A stretch of DNA of 64,000 bases from JABFSM01 sp963762545 (GTDB lineage: Bacteria > Gemmatimonadota > Gemmatimonadetes > Gemmatimonadales > GWC2-71-9), in the NCBI GenBank assembly GCA_963762545.1, contig CAVXLC010000002.1:1302001-1366000 (forward strand), in the 5' to 3' direction. The notes under the pieces are model-generated. The model ran no database searches. It was not told where the DNA came from and saw only the letters and a program-made list of their open reading frames with translations. How positions within the stretch are numbered: the stretch's first letter is position 1; each line of letters begins with the position of its first letter. Position numbers and translations under genes: made by a program. Below are positions 25,081 to 32,266 of the stretch, in pieces.

Positions 25081-26612
25081 TGAGCCGCTTCCTTCCCGGC
25101 CGGCAGCGTGAAGTGAAAGGTGGTGCCGGTTCCCTCGATGGAGTCCACCCAGATCCGGCCGCCGTGACGCTCGACGATCTTCTTGGCGATCGCGAGGCCG
25201 ATGCCGGTCCCCGGGTATTCCTCGCGACGGTGCAGCCGCTGGAAGATCACGAAGATCCGTTCGAAGTATTGCGGGTCGATGCCGATCCCGTTGTCCCGCA
25301 CATCGAACTGGCACCAGCCGCCGTCGCGGGAGGCCGAGACGTGCACCCGGGGTGGCTCGGCACCGTGGAACTTGAGGGCGTTGGAGACCAGGTTGAGAAA
25401 CAGGTGCTCCAGCTGCCCCGGGTCCGCCTGCACCGCCGGAAGCGGGTCGGAGTCGACCGCGGCGCCCGATTCCTCGATGCTGAGCCGCAGGTTGGAGACC
25501 GCTCGCTCCAGCGCCGCCGTGGCGTCGGTGACCTCGAAGGCGGCGCCCCGGGTGCCGAGCCGGGAATAGGTCAGGAGATCCTCGATGAGCCGCTGCATCC
25601 GCAGGGCGCCATCCAGGGCGTAGCCGATGAACACATCGGCATCGGCGTCCAGCCGCCCGCGGTAGCGCTTGCCGAGCAGCTGGACGTAGCTCCCGACCAT
25701 GCGAAGCGGCTCCTGCAGATCGTGCGACGCCACGTAGGCGAACCGCTCCAGCTCTTCGTTGGAGCGGCGCAGCTCGCCCTCGGCCTGCTTGCGCGCCGTG
25801 ATGTCCACCACGGAGGCCAGCACCGACAGCCCCTCGTCGGTGTCGATGGGGTTGAGCCCGATCTCGACCGGAACTTCGGTGCCGTCCTTGCGAACCCCGA
25901 AGAGGTCCCGCCCCACCCCCATGGCCCGGGTCTGGGGGAGGACGAAGAAGTCGTGCCGGAAGCCGGGGTGCTGCTCGCGAAGGCGCAGGGGAACCAGCTC
26001 CTCGATGGACTTCCCGAGCAGCTCCTCCCGGGAATACCCGAACAGGCGCTCGGTCTCGCGGTTGACCAGCGTGATGCGGCCGGCCCGATCCACCATGATC
26101 ATGCCGCTGGGCGTCGACTCCACCACCGCGCGGAGCCGGGCCTCGGCCCGCTTGCGCACGCTGATGTCCACCACCGAAGCGAGGACGAATTCTCCCGCAT
26201 CGGTTTCGACCGAATTGAGCCCGATCTCGACCGGTATCTCGGTGCCGTCCTTGCGAATGCCGAAGAGATCCCGCCCTGCGCCCATGGGGCGGGTGTCCGG
26301 ACTGGCGAACCCGTCACGCATGCCCGAATGCCGGTCGCGGAGTCGCTGGGGAACCAGCCGCTCAATGGACTGCCCCAGCAGCTCGCCGCGCGAATAGCCG
26401 AAGAGCCGCTCGATCTCCCGGTTGACCAGCGCGATGGTCCCGTCCCGAGCCACCATGATGAGGCCGCCGGGCACCGAATCCACCACGGCCCGGAATCGAG
26501 CCTCGTCGCGACGGCGCCGGCCGAACTCCCGCCGGATGAGCGCGGCCGCGCCGATCAGGACGACGACCGCCAGCGCGCTCGCACCGAGGACCAGGACCGG
26601 GGAGGTCACCAC
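25077..26612 (-). CDS. Membrane-anchored histidine kinase with duplicated PAS domains
   Basis: 511-residue kinase, start GTG 26612 (VVTSPVLVLG); a GTG three bases on is equally possible, while the in-frame ATG at 26747 gives an implausible Arg-rich leader. One membrane segment (about 5-26), then PAS1 (about 38-155) and PAS2 (about 158-276) that are near-copies: both read LVNRExERLFGYSRxELLG and KDGTExPVEIGLN. HisKA follows with His297 in YVASHDLQEPLRMVGSYV, then an HATPase domain with NALKFHG, DNGIGID and GTGIGLAIA. First gene of the kinase operon; its stop overlaps the response regulator start. Confidence 0.92.
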   Translation of the reverse strand: MVTSPVLVLGASALAVVVLIGAAALIRREFGRRRRDEARFRAVVDSVPGGLIMVARDGTIALVNREIERLFGYSRGELLGQSIERLVPQRLRDRHSGMRDGFASPDTRPMGAGRDLFGIRKDGTEIPVEIGLNSVETDAGEFVLASVVDISVRKRAEARLRAVVESTPSGMIMVDRAGRITLVNRETERLFGYSREELLGKSIEELVPLRLREQHPGFRHDFFVLPQTRAMGVGRDLFGVRKDGTEVPVEIGLNPIDTDEGLSVLASVVDITARKQAEGELRRSNEELERFAYVASHDLQEPLRMVGSYVQLLGKRYRGRLDADADVFIGYALDGALRMQRLIEDLLTYSRLGTRGAAFEVTDATAALERAVSNLRLSIEESGAAVDSDPLPAVQADPGQLEHLFLNLVSNALKFHGAEPPRVHVSASRDGGWCQFDVRDNGIGIDPQYFERIFVIFQRLHRREEYPGTGIGLAIAKKIVERHGGRIWVDSIEGTGTTFHFTLPAGKEAAQ

Positions 26613-26791
26613 GGGCTCATGGCATGAACCAGCAACACACCTCCTCCGCGGTGCCGCCCTTCGATGTTCGGAACTGCGCCACGGCGACGACCGTGTTCGG
26701 AAAAAGGGCTCGACTTCGCCGGGCCGCGAATCGGGCCGGAAGCGCAACGGCAGGATGCCTGGGAGGATAGCCGGTTCCTGGCGATTGCGGA

Positions 26792-26809
26792 CCTAGTAGT
26801 ACTACTAGG
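26792..26809. promoter_or_regulatory. Perfect 18-bp palindrome, candidate operator
   Basis: CCTAGTAGTACTACTAGG is identical to its reverse complement. It stands in a locally AT-richer spot midway between two divergent transcription units, as expected of a dimeric regulator's site controlling one or both. I cannot assign a regulator; no known box is matched with confidence. Confidence 0.6.
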
Positions 26810-26850
26810 CGACCCTGGCTCGGCCCGGGTGACCCGATTTGGCCGGTTTG

Positions 26851-26869
26851 CCGCTGCCTCAGGCAGCGG
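26851..26869. repeat. 9-1-9 dyad symmetry
   Basis: CCGCTGCCT and AGGCAGCGG are exact inverted copies around one base. With no room for a loop it is more likely a protein-binding dyad than a hairpin. It is about 42 bp from the 18-bp palindrome, roughly four helical turns, so the two could lie on one face of the DNA. Confidence 0.45.
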
Positions 26870-26986
26870 GCCGCCCGTTGCGTCGCACGGTCTACTTGCC
26901 GCCCTCCGGCGTCGCGAGTAGTTTGTCCGTTAATGAACTATTCATGGTTCAAGTCCCCCTTCCCACGCTCGCGAGGAACCGGCACC

Positions 26987-29035
26987 ATGCAGAGTGGACG
27001 CGTGCTCCTGATCGGCTTCCTCACCATCGCCACCGAAGCCGCCGCCCAGGCCCAGCCGCAGAAACCCGCCGTCCTGCCGCCGCTCGAAGTGGTCGCCACC
27101 CGGCGTCCCGAAGCCACCCATGCGGTCCCGGCCTCGATCGAGGTGATCAGCGGCGCCGACCTGCGGGCCCGCGGGGCCACCTCGCTCCGGGATGCCCTGG
27201 CCCTGGCCGCGGGGGTGGCGATCGCTCCGGGAGGCGACGGCGGACCCGCGAGCTCGGTACCCGAGTTCTGGGGGCTCCGGGAATTCGACGCGTTCCTGCT
27301 CGTGGTGGACGGCATTCCGTGGGGCGGCGCGCTCAATCCGGCGCTCGCCACCCTCAACCTGCGCGACGTCGAGCGCATCGAGATCCTCCGCGGGCCGGCC
27401 CCGGTCACCTATGGCGCCACGTCCTTCGTCGGGGTGATCCACGTGGTCCACAACGCCGCCGCGGCCACCTCCCGGACCCTGGCCGCGCACGGGGGCAGCT
27501 ACAGCACCGGCGGGCTCGCCGCCGATCTGCCGGTGTCCACCGGAGCCTGGAAGTCCCGGCTCAGCGTCGAGGGCGCCCGCCAGGGGTTCACGGACGACCG
27601 GACCTCGTACAAGAACGGCCACGCCGCGTTCCGGATCGCGAAGACCGGCGCCGACGACCGGAGCACCTGGCTCACCGCCGACGTGACGCTCCTGCGCCAG
27701 GAGCCGGCCAGCCCGCATCCCCGGGAAGGGGCCGCCTTGTCGGACGCGGTGCCCCTCGACGCCAACCACAACCCCCGGGACGCGTTCCTGAACGAGAACC
27801 GCTTCGTGGCCTCGGGCGGCTGGCAGCGTCCGGTGTTCTCCGGCTCGACCTGGGGCTCGATGTTTTCGTTCACCCACTCGACCCAGAACATCTTCCGGGG
27901 CTTCCTCACCGACATCTCCAACAATCCGTCGAACGCCACCGGGTTCAAGGAGAATATCGACATCAACGACATCTACGCCGATAGCCACATCCTCTGGGGG
28001 TCGCGGTCGAAGGTCCGCTTCCTCACCGGCGCGGACCTGCTGTTCGCGCAGGGCGACGCCAAGGGCGCGGTGTTCGACTACACGGCGCCCCTGAACGGCG
28101 CCACCGCCACCGCGGTGCCCCAGCCCACGGTGCTGGACCGGGACGCGGAGAACCGCCGGATCTTCGGCGGGGCCTACGGCTCGGCCGAGTGGCAGCCGGT
28201 GGACCGGTTCACCCTGAGCGCCGGCCTCCGGCTCAACCTCACCTCCGAGCGGCGCGCCGAAACCAGCCCGAGCGCCAACAACACCAGGCTGAGCGGCAGT
28301 GTCGGCGCCATGGTCGGGCTGGTCGAGAATGGAGTGAATCACCTGCGGGCCTTCGTCAACTACCGCAACACCTTCAAGCCCGCGGCGTTCGACTTCGGCC
28401 TGGCGGAAAACGAGGGGATTCTCAAGCCGGAAACGTCGCACAGCGTGGAGGGCGGCCTCAAGGCCCGGGTGGCGGACGGCCGGCTCGACGTCGAGGCCAG
28501 TGCTTTCCGGATGGACTTCGAGAACCTGGTCACCGCCACGATCATCAACAACCTGCCGGCGCTCATCAATTCCGGGAAGACCCGGTTCCAGGGTATCGAG
28601 GTGGCCTCCGACCTCCAGTTGCCCCACTCGGTGTTCGCGCGGGCCACCTACAGCTTTCACGACGGCAAGTTCGTGGACTTCGTGCAGGACTTCGACGGCA
28701 CCCTGACCCAGCTGGCCGGCAACCGGGTCGAGATGTCGGCGCGCCATCTCTTCTCGGCGGGACTCACGCTGTCGCCGGGCACCGGCTTCATCGCCACCGC
28801 CAACCTCAACTACACCGGCAGCCGGTATCTCAACATGCGGAATACCGCGCTGGCCACGGCGTTCACCACCTTCGACGCCGGCATCGGCTACCGGTTCCGT
28901 CGCGCGGAGATCCGGGTGGACGGGCGCAACCTGAGTGACCGCCGGGACGCGGTGTCGGAAAGCGAATTCGGGGATGCCCAGTACTACCGGATGCCGGCCC
29001 GCTCGGTGCGGGCCGGCGTGGTGCTGAGCTACTAG
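26987..29035 (+). CDS. TonB-dependent outer-membrane receptor
   Basis: 682-residue receptor. Start chosen at ATG 26987 because of the GAGGAA site 8 bases before it; 18 extra codons upstream are possible. Signal peptide ends near AAAQAQ. The plug domain follows (VVATRRPE, IEVISGADLRARGATSLRDAL, VERIEILRGPAPVTYGATSFVGVIHV), then a 22-strand-type barrel with DAENRRIFGGAYGSAEW and the typical C-terminal VRAGVVLSY aromatic end. It has no carboxypeptidase-like N-terminal extension. The ligand is unknown. It is convergent with the Cus two-component genes, overlapping cusS by four bases at the stops, so a metal ligand is possible but unproven. Confidence 0.92.
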   Translation: MQSGRVLLIGFLTIATEAAAQAQPQKPAVLPPLEVVATRRPEATHAVPASIEVISGADLRARGATSLRDALALAAGVAIAPGGDGGPASSVPEFWGLREFDAFLLVVDGIPWGGALNPALATLNLRDVERIEILRGPAPVTYGATSFVGVIHVVHNAAAATSRTLAAHGGSYSTGGLAADLPVSTGAWKSRLSVEGARQGFTDDRTSYKNGHAAFRIAKTGADDRSTWLTADVTLLRQEPASPHPREGAALSDAVPLDANHNPRDAFLNENRFVASGGWQRPVFSGSTWGSMFSFTHSTQNIFRGFLTDISNNPSNATGFKENIDINDIYADSHILWGSRSKVRFLTGADLLFAQGDAKGAVFDYTAPLNGATATAVPQPTVLDRDAENRRIFGGAYGSAEWQPVDRFTLSAGLRLNLTSERRAETSPSANNTRLSGSVGAMVGLVENGVNHLRAFVNYRNTFKPAAFDFGLAENEGILKPETSHSVEGGLKARVADGRLDVEASAFRMDFENLVTATIINNLPALINSGKTRFQGIEVASDLQLPHSVFARATYSFHDGKFVDFVQDFDGTLTQLAGNRVEMSARHLFSAGLTLSPGTGFIATANLNYTGSRYLNMRNTALATAFTTFDAGIGYRFRRAEIRVDGRNLSDRRDAVSESEFGDAQYYRMPARSVRAGVVLSY

Positions 29036-30474
29036 ATCACCGGGGGCCCCTCCGAGGGCCCCGGCACGACCGGCAGGGTCAGGCGGAAGACGGTGCGCCC
29101 GGGCCGGGACTCCGCCAGGTCGAGGCGCCCGCCGTGCAGCTCGGCGATGCGGCGGGCGATCGCGAGTCCCAGGCCGGCGCCACTGGTGGCGCTGTCTTCG
29201 CTCCGGGAGCGCGCCGCATCCACCCGGAAGAATCGCTCGAACACCCGCTCGCGCGCCTCGGGTGGAATCCCCGACCCCTGGTCCGTCACCAGGATCTCGC
29301 AGTTCCCGTGGGCCCGCGCCATCCCCACCTCGACCCGTCCTCCCCGCGGCGAATACTTGATCGCGTTGTCGAGCAGGTTGAGCAGGAGCCGGCCCAGCAG
29401 GTCGGCGTCGCCCCGGGAGGGGGCCTCGACCAGCGCGGTCAGCTCGATCCCCACGCCGCGCCGGTCGGCCACCGAGCGCATGGCCCGGACCGCCTCGTCC
29501 ACCACGTCCTCCAGGTAGAGCGGCTCGAGCTGGGGCTGGAGGTGGCCCGAGTCGGCCCGGGCCAGGAGGAATAGATCGTCCACGATGCGGGTGAGGCGGC
29601 GGCCGGCGTCCTGCATCACCCCCAAGGAGGCGCGGTACTCGTCCTCGCTCCGGTGCTCCCGCGCCAGCGTGATGTCCGCCTCGGTGCGCAGGATGGCGGT
29701 CGGGGTGCGGAGCTCGTGGGAGGCGTCGGCGACGAAGCGGCGCTGCTGCGCGAAGGCGCCCTCCAGCCGGTCCAGCAGGTCGTTCAGCACCCGGGCCAGG
29801 CCGACCAGCTCATCGCCTCCCCCGACCGGAAGCCGCTCGCCGAGATTGCTGGCGCCGATCGCGGCGGCCTGCGCCGCCATGGACGCGACCGGGGCGAGGC
29901 TGCGTTTGGCGAGGAAGGATCCTCCGGTGGCCGCGCAGAGGACCAGCAGCGGAATCGCCACCAGGAACATCCGGCGCACCTGCGCCAGCAGCTCCTCGAT
30001 GTCGTGGAGGGAGTAGGTGCCGGTCAGGCTGAAGCGCTGGCCGCCCACCGCGAGCGGGCGGGCGTTCACCCGGTAGCTCCCGTCGCGCCCCGGCAACGTC
30101 AGCGCCAGCGGCGCCGAGAGGTCCCGCCCCGCGAGCGCGGCGACGACCCGGGCGCCCTCCCCGGAATCCGGGAGCGCGGTCATCGTGACGGCGCGCCCCG
30201 CCGTATCGAGAATGGCGATGTCCAGGTCCCGGAACTGCACTTCGTCGATGGTGCTGCGCATCGCCTGCTCCACGCCCAGCGCGGTCCGCCGCTCCGCGGT
30301 GAGCTCCCGGGAAAAGGCCGTCAGCGCGTCGCCGATGAACCGGTCGGTGCGCTGCTGGAGCGCCCGCGCGAAGAGCAGGTAGCTGCCGATCGCGAAGAGA
30401 ATCAGGGGCAGGCCGAGGAGCGCCGTGTACCAGAGGGTGAGACGGGCCCGCAGCGAGGTCGGCCACCGGGGCAT
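29032..30474 (-). CDS. cusS: Membrane histidine kinase, CusS/heavy-metal sensor type
   Basis: 480-residue sensor kinase. Two membrane segments (about 12-36 and 168-188) flank a ~130-residue periplasmic sensor. A HAMP region follows (RSLAPVASMAAQA), then HisKA with His253 in DASHELRTPTAILRTEADI and an HATPase with NLLDNAIKYSP, DQGSGIP and GAGLGLAIARRI. The arrangement is that of CusS-type kinases for Cu/Ag. It is 4 bases after cusR and in the same direction as the cusCBA genes, supporting metal-responsive control of the efflux pump. The periplasmic loop is not rich in His or Met, so the metal specificity is inferred from context. Confidence 0.87.
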   Translation of the reverse strand: MPRWPTSLRARLTLWYTALLGLPLILFAIGSYLLFARALQQRTDRFIGDALTAFSRELTAERRTALGVEQAMRSTIDEVQFRDLDIAILDTAGRAVTMTALPDSGEGARVVAALAGRDLSAPLALTLPGRDGSYRVNARPLAVGGQRFSLTGTYSLHDIEELLAQVRRMFLVAIPLLVLCAATGGSFLAKRSLAPVASMAAQAAAIGASNLGERLPVGGGDELVGLARVLNDLLDRLEGAFAQQRRFVADASHELRTPTAILRTEADITLAREHRSEDEYRASLGVMQDAGRRLTRIVDDLFLLARADSGHLQPQLEPLYLEDVVDEAVRAMRSVADRRGVGIELTALVEAPSRGDADLLGRLLLNLLDNAIKYSPRGGRVEVGMARAHGNCEILVTDQGSGIPPEARERVFERFFRVDAARSRSEDSATSGAGLGLAIARRIAELHGGRLDLAESRPGRTVFRLTLPVVPGPSEGPPVI

Positions 30475-30478
30475 GCGG

Positions 30479-31207
30479 CTACTCCCGTCGCCGGGCGGCT
30501 CGTTTTCGGGGGGGCCGGCTGGCCGGCTTGGGCGGCGGCGGTGCCTCGAGCAGGAAACCGCTGCCCCGGAGCGTGGTAAGGAGCGCCACCCGCTCCCCGT
30601 CGTCGATCTTCCGGCGCAGCCGGCTGGCGTACACGTCGATGATGTTCGAGAAGGTGTTCCGGGTGTCGTCCCAGACGTGCGCCATGAGCTCGGCCCGGCT
30701 GACCACCCGGCCGGCGTTCCGGGCCAGGTGCAGCAGGAAGGCGAATTCCTTGGCGGTGAGCGTGATCTCCCGGCGGTTGCGGCGGACCGCGTGGCGCAGC
30801 GTATCGATGACCAGGTCTCCCACCACCAGCGGCGATCCCTGCACCTCGCCCCGCCGCCGGGTGAGCGCCCGAAGCCGCGCCAGCAGCTCGCCGAAATCGA
30901 ATGGCTTGGTCAGGTAGTCGTCGGCCCCCGCGTCGAGCCCGGCAATCCGTTGATCCACGCCGTCGAGCGCGGTGAGCATGAGAATCGGGACCCGGCTGCC
31001 CCGCTCCCGGATGGCCCGGCAGACCAATTTGCCGTTCTTGCCCGGCAGGAGCACGTCGAGGATGATGGCGTCATACGCGTTGGTGCCGGCGAGCTGCAGG
31101 GCCTGGATGCCGTTGGCGGCTTCGTCCACCGCGTAGGACGCCTCCCGGAGTCCTCGGGCGATGGAGGCGCGGAGCTGATCATCGTCCTCGGCGAACAGGA
31201 TGCGCAT
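30479..31207 (-). CDS. cusR: OmpR/CusR-family response regulator
   Basis: 242-residue DNA-binding response regulator. Receiver with acidic EDDD (7-10), phospho-Asp51 in IILDVLLPG and KPFDFGELLARL, then an OmpR-type winged helix (ITLTAKEFAFLLHLARNAGRVVSRAEL, DVYASRLRRKID). A basic, proline-rich tail of about 20 residues follows. It is located between the GlxA-like regulator and its cognate kinase gene, downstream of cusCBA on the same strand, so it most likely activates the efflux operon. Confidence 0.89.
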   Translation of the reverse strand: MRILFAEDDDQLRASIARGLREASYAVDEAANGIQALQLAGTNAYDAIILDVLLPGKNGKLVCRAIRERGSRVPILMLTALDGVDQRIAGLDAGADDYLTKPFDFGELLARLRALTRRRGEVQGSPLVVGDLVIDTLRHAVRRNRREITLTAKEFAFLLHLARNAGRVVSRAELMAHVWDDTRNTFSNIIDVYASRLRRKIDDGERVALLTTLRGSGFLLEAPPPPKPASRPPRKRAARRRE

Positions 31208-31216
31208 GGCTCCAAT

Positions 31217-32245
31217 CTACGGGGCCCGGGCGGGCCGGGCGAGGCGGCCCCGGGTCGCCGGTCGCCCCGCGGACCTGAGCGCAAACCGGCTCCGGTAGCT
31301 GCTGGGCGACACCCCGAAGCGCCGTTCGAAGGCGCGGCGAAACACGTCCACGCTCTGATAGCCCACCGACCGTGCCACCGAGTCCACATTGACCCGCCGC
31401 GAGGAGAGCCGCCGGCTGGCCTCGCCCAGCCGCAGCTCCTCCACGAACGCCGCCGGGCTGGTGCCGTAGGTCTTCCGGAACACCCGGGAGAACTGCCGCG
31501 CGCAGAGGAACGTCCGGGCCGCCATCGCCTCCACCGACAGGTCCGCGTTCAGATGCCCCGCCATCCACGCGGTGAGGTCCGCGAATCGGTCGGCCGACTG
31601 GAGCTGGAACTGGAGCGGCTCGGAGAACTGGTCCTGGCCCCCGGGCCGCTTGAGGTACACCACCAGCTCCCGGGCGACGGCGAGCGCCTGACTGGGGCCA
31701 TGATCCTCCTCGATCAGCGCGAGGGCGAGGTCGATCCCGGCGGTGATGCCCGCCGAGGTGTAGAACGGGCCGTCCTTTATATAGAGCGCGTCCGACTCGA
31801 CCCGGAGCTTCGGGTACCGCTGCGCCAGGTCGCGGGCGAAGCGCCAATGGGTGGTGACCCGCCGGCCATCCAGGAGGCCGGTGGGCGCGAGGCCGTAGAT
31901 ACCGGTGCAGATCGAGGCGATGCGGCGAATCTGGCCCGCGTGGGCGGCTACCCAGTCGGCCGTCCTCCGGGCGGTGCCGGATTCCCGCATCGCGCAGCCG
32001 CCGGGCACGATCAGCGTGTCCAGCCGCGGCGGCGCCGCCGCCGTCGTGTCCGCCAGCAACCGGAGCCCGGTCTCCGCGACAAACCGCTTGCCGGTGAGCC
32101 CGATGATCACCACCTCGTAGGCCGGCGCGGTGCCGCCGTTCCCGTCCTCCGGCGCGCGGACCGCGGCCAGCGCCTCCGCCGGCCCGACCAGGTCGAGCGC
32201 CTGGATCCCGTCGTACCCCAGAATGCCGATGCGTCGTGGCGTCAT
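31217..32245 (-). CDS. GlxA-family transcriptional regulator (DJ-1/PfpI domain + AraC HTH)
   Basis: 342-residue regulator. The N-terminal DJ-1/PfpI-like domain (1-190) has IGILGYDGIQALDLVGPAEAL and the nucleophile-elbow-like SICTGIYGLAPTGLLDGRRVTTHW, with a cysteine at the usual position. The C-terminal AraC domain (about 230-320) has two helix-turn-helix units (SVEAMAARTFLCARQFSRVF, SVARSVGYQSVDVFRRAFERRFG). It lies 21 bases after cusA and 9 bases before cusR in the same direction. A regulator of this type inside a Cus operon is unusual; its effector is unknown. Confidence 0.9.
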   Translation of the reverse strand: MTPRRIGILGYDGIQALDLVGPAEALAAVRAPEDGNGGTAPAYEVVIIGLTGKRFVAETGLRLLADTTAAAPPRLDTLIVPGGCAMRESGTARRTADWVAAHAGQIRRIASICTGIYGLAPTGLLDGRRVTTHWRFARDLAQRYPKLRVESDALYIKDGPFYTSAGITAGIDLALALIEEDHGPSQALAVARELVVYLKRPGGQDQFSEPLQFQLQSADRFADLTAWMAGHLNADLSVEAMAARTFLCARQFSRVFRKTYGTSPAAFVEELRLGEASRRLSSRRVNVDSVARSVGYQSVDVFRRAFERRFGVSPSSYRSRFALRSAGRPATRGRLARPARAP

Positions 32246-32266
32246 GGCCCCTCCCCGGCGAGAATG

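Larger units (their letters stand above)
26613..26986. other. Intergenic regulatory region between divergent kinase operon and TonB receptor
   Basis: About 370 bp without a supportable gene. It contains a perfect 18-bp palindrome (26792-26809), a 9-1-9 dyad (26851-26869) and a small dyad ATGAA-CTA-TTCAT (26933-26945). The receptor's ribosome-binding site GAGGAA lies just ahead of the ATG at 26987. An upstream in-frame ATG at 26933 falls inside the small dyad and lacks a comparable site. No riboswitch was recognised. Confidence 0.6.

Noticed and set aside
26613..26986. Cobalamin or other riboswitch ahead of the TonB receptor
   Set aside because: No conserved riboswitch core could be recognised; only dyads are visible.
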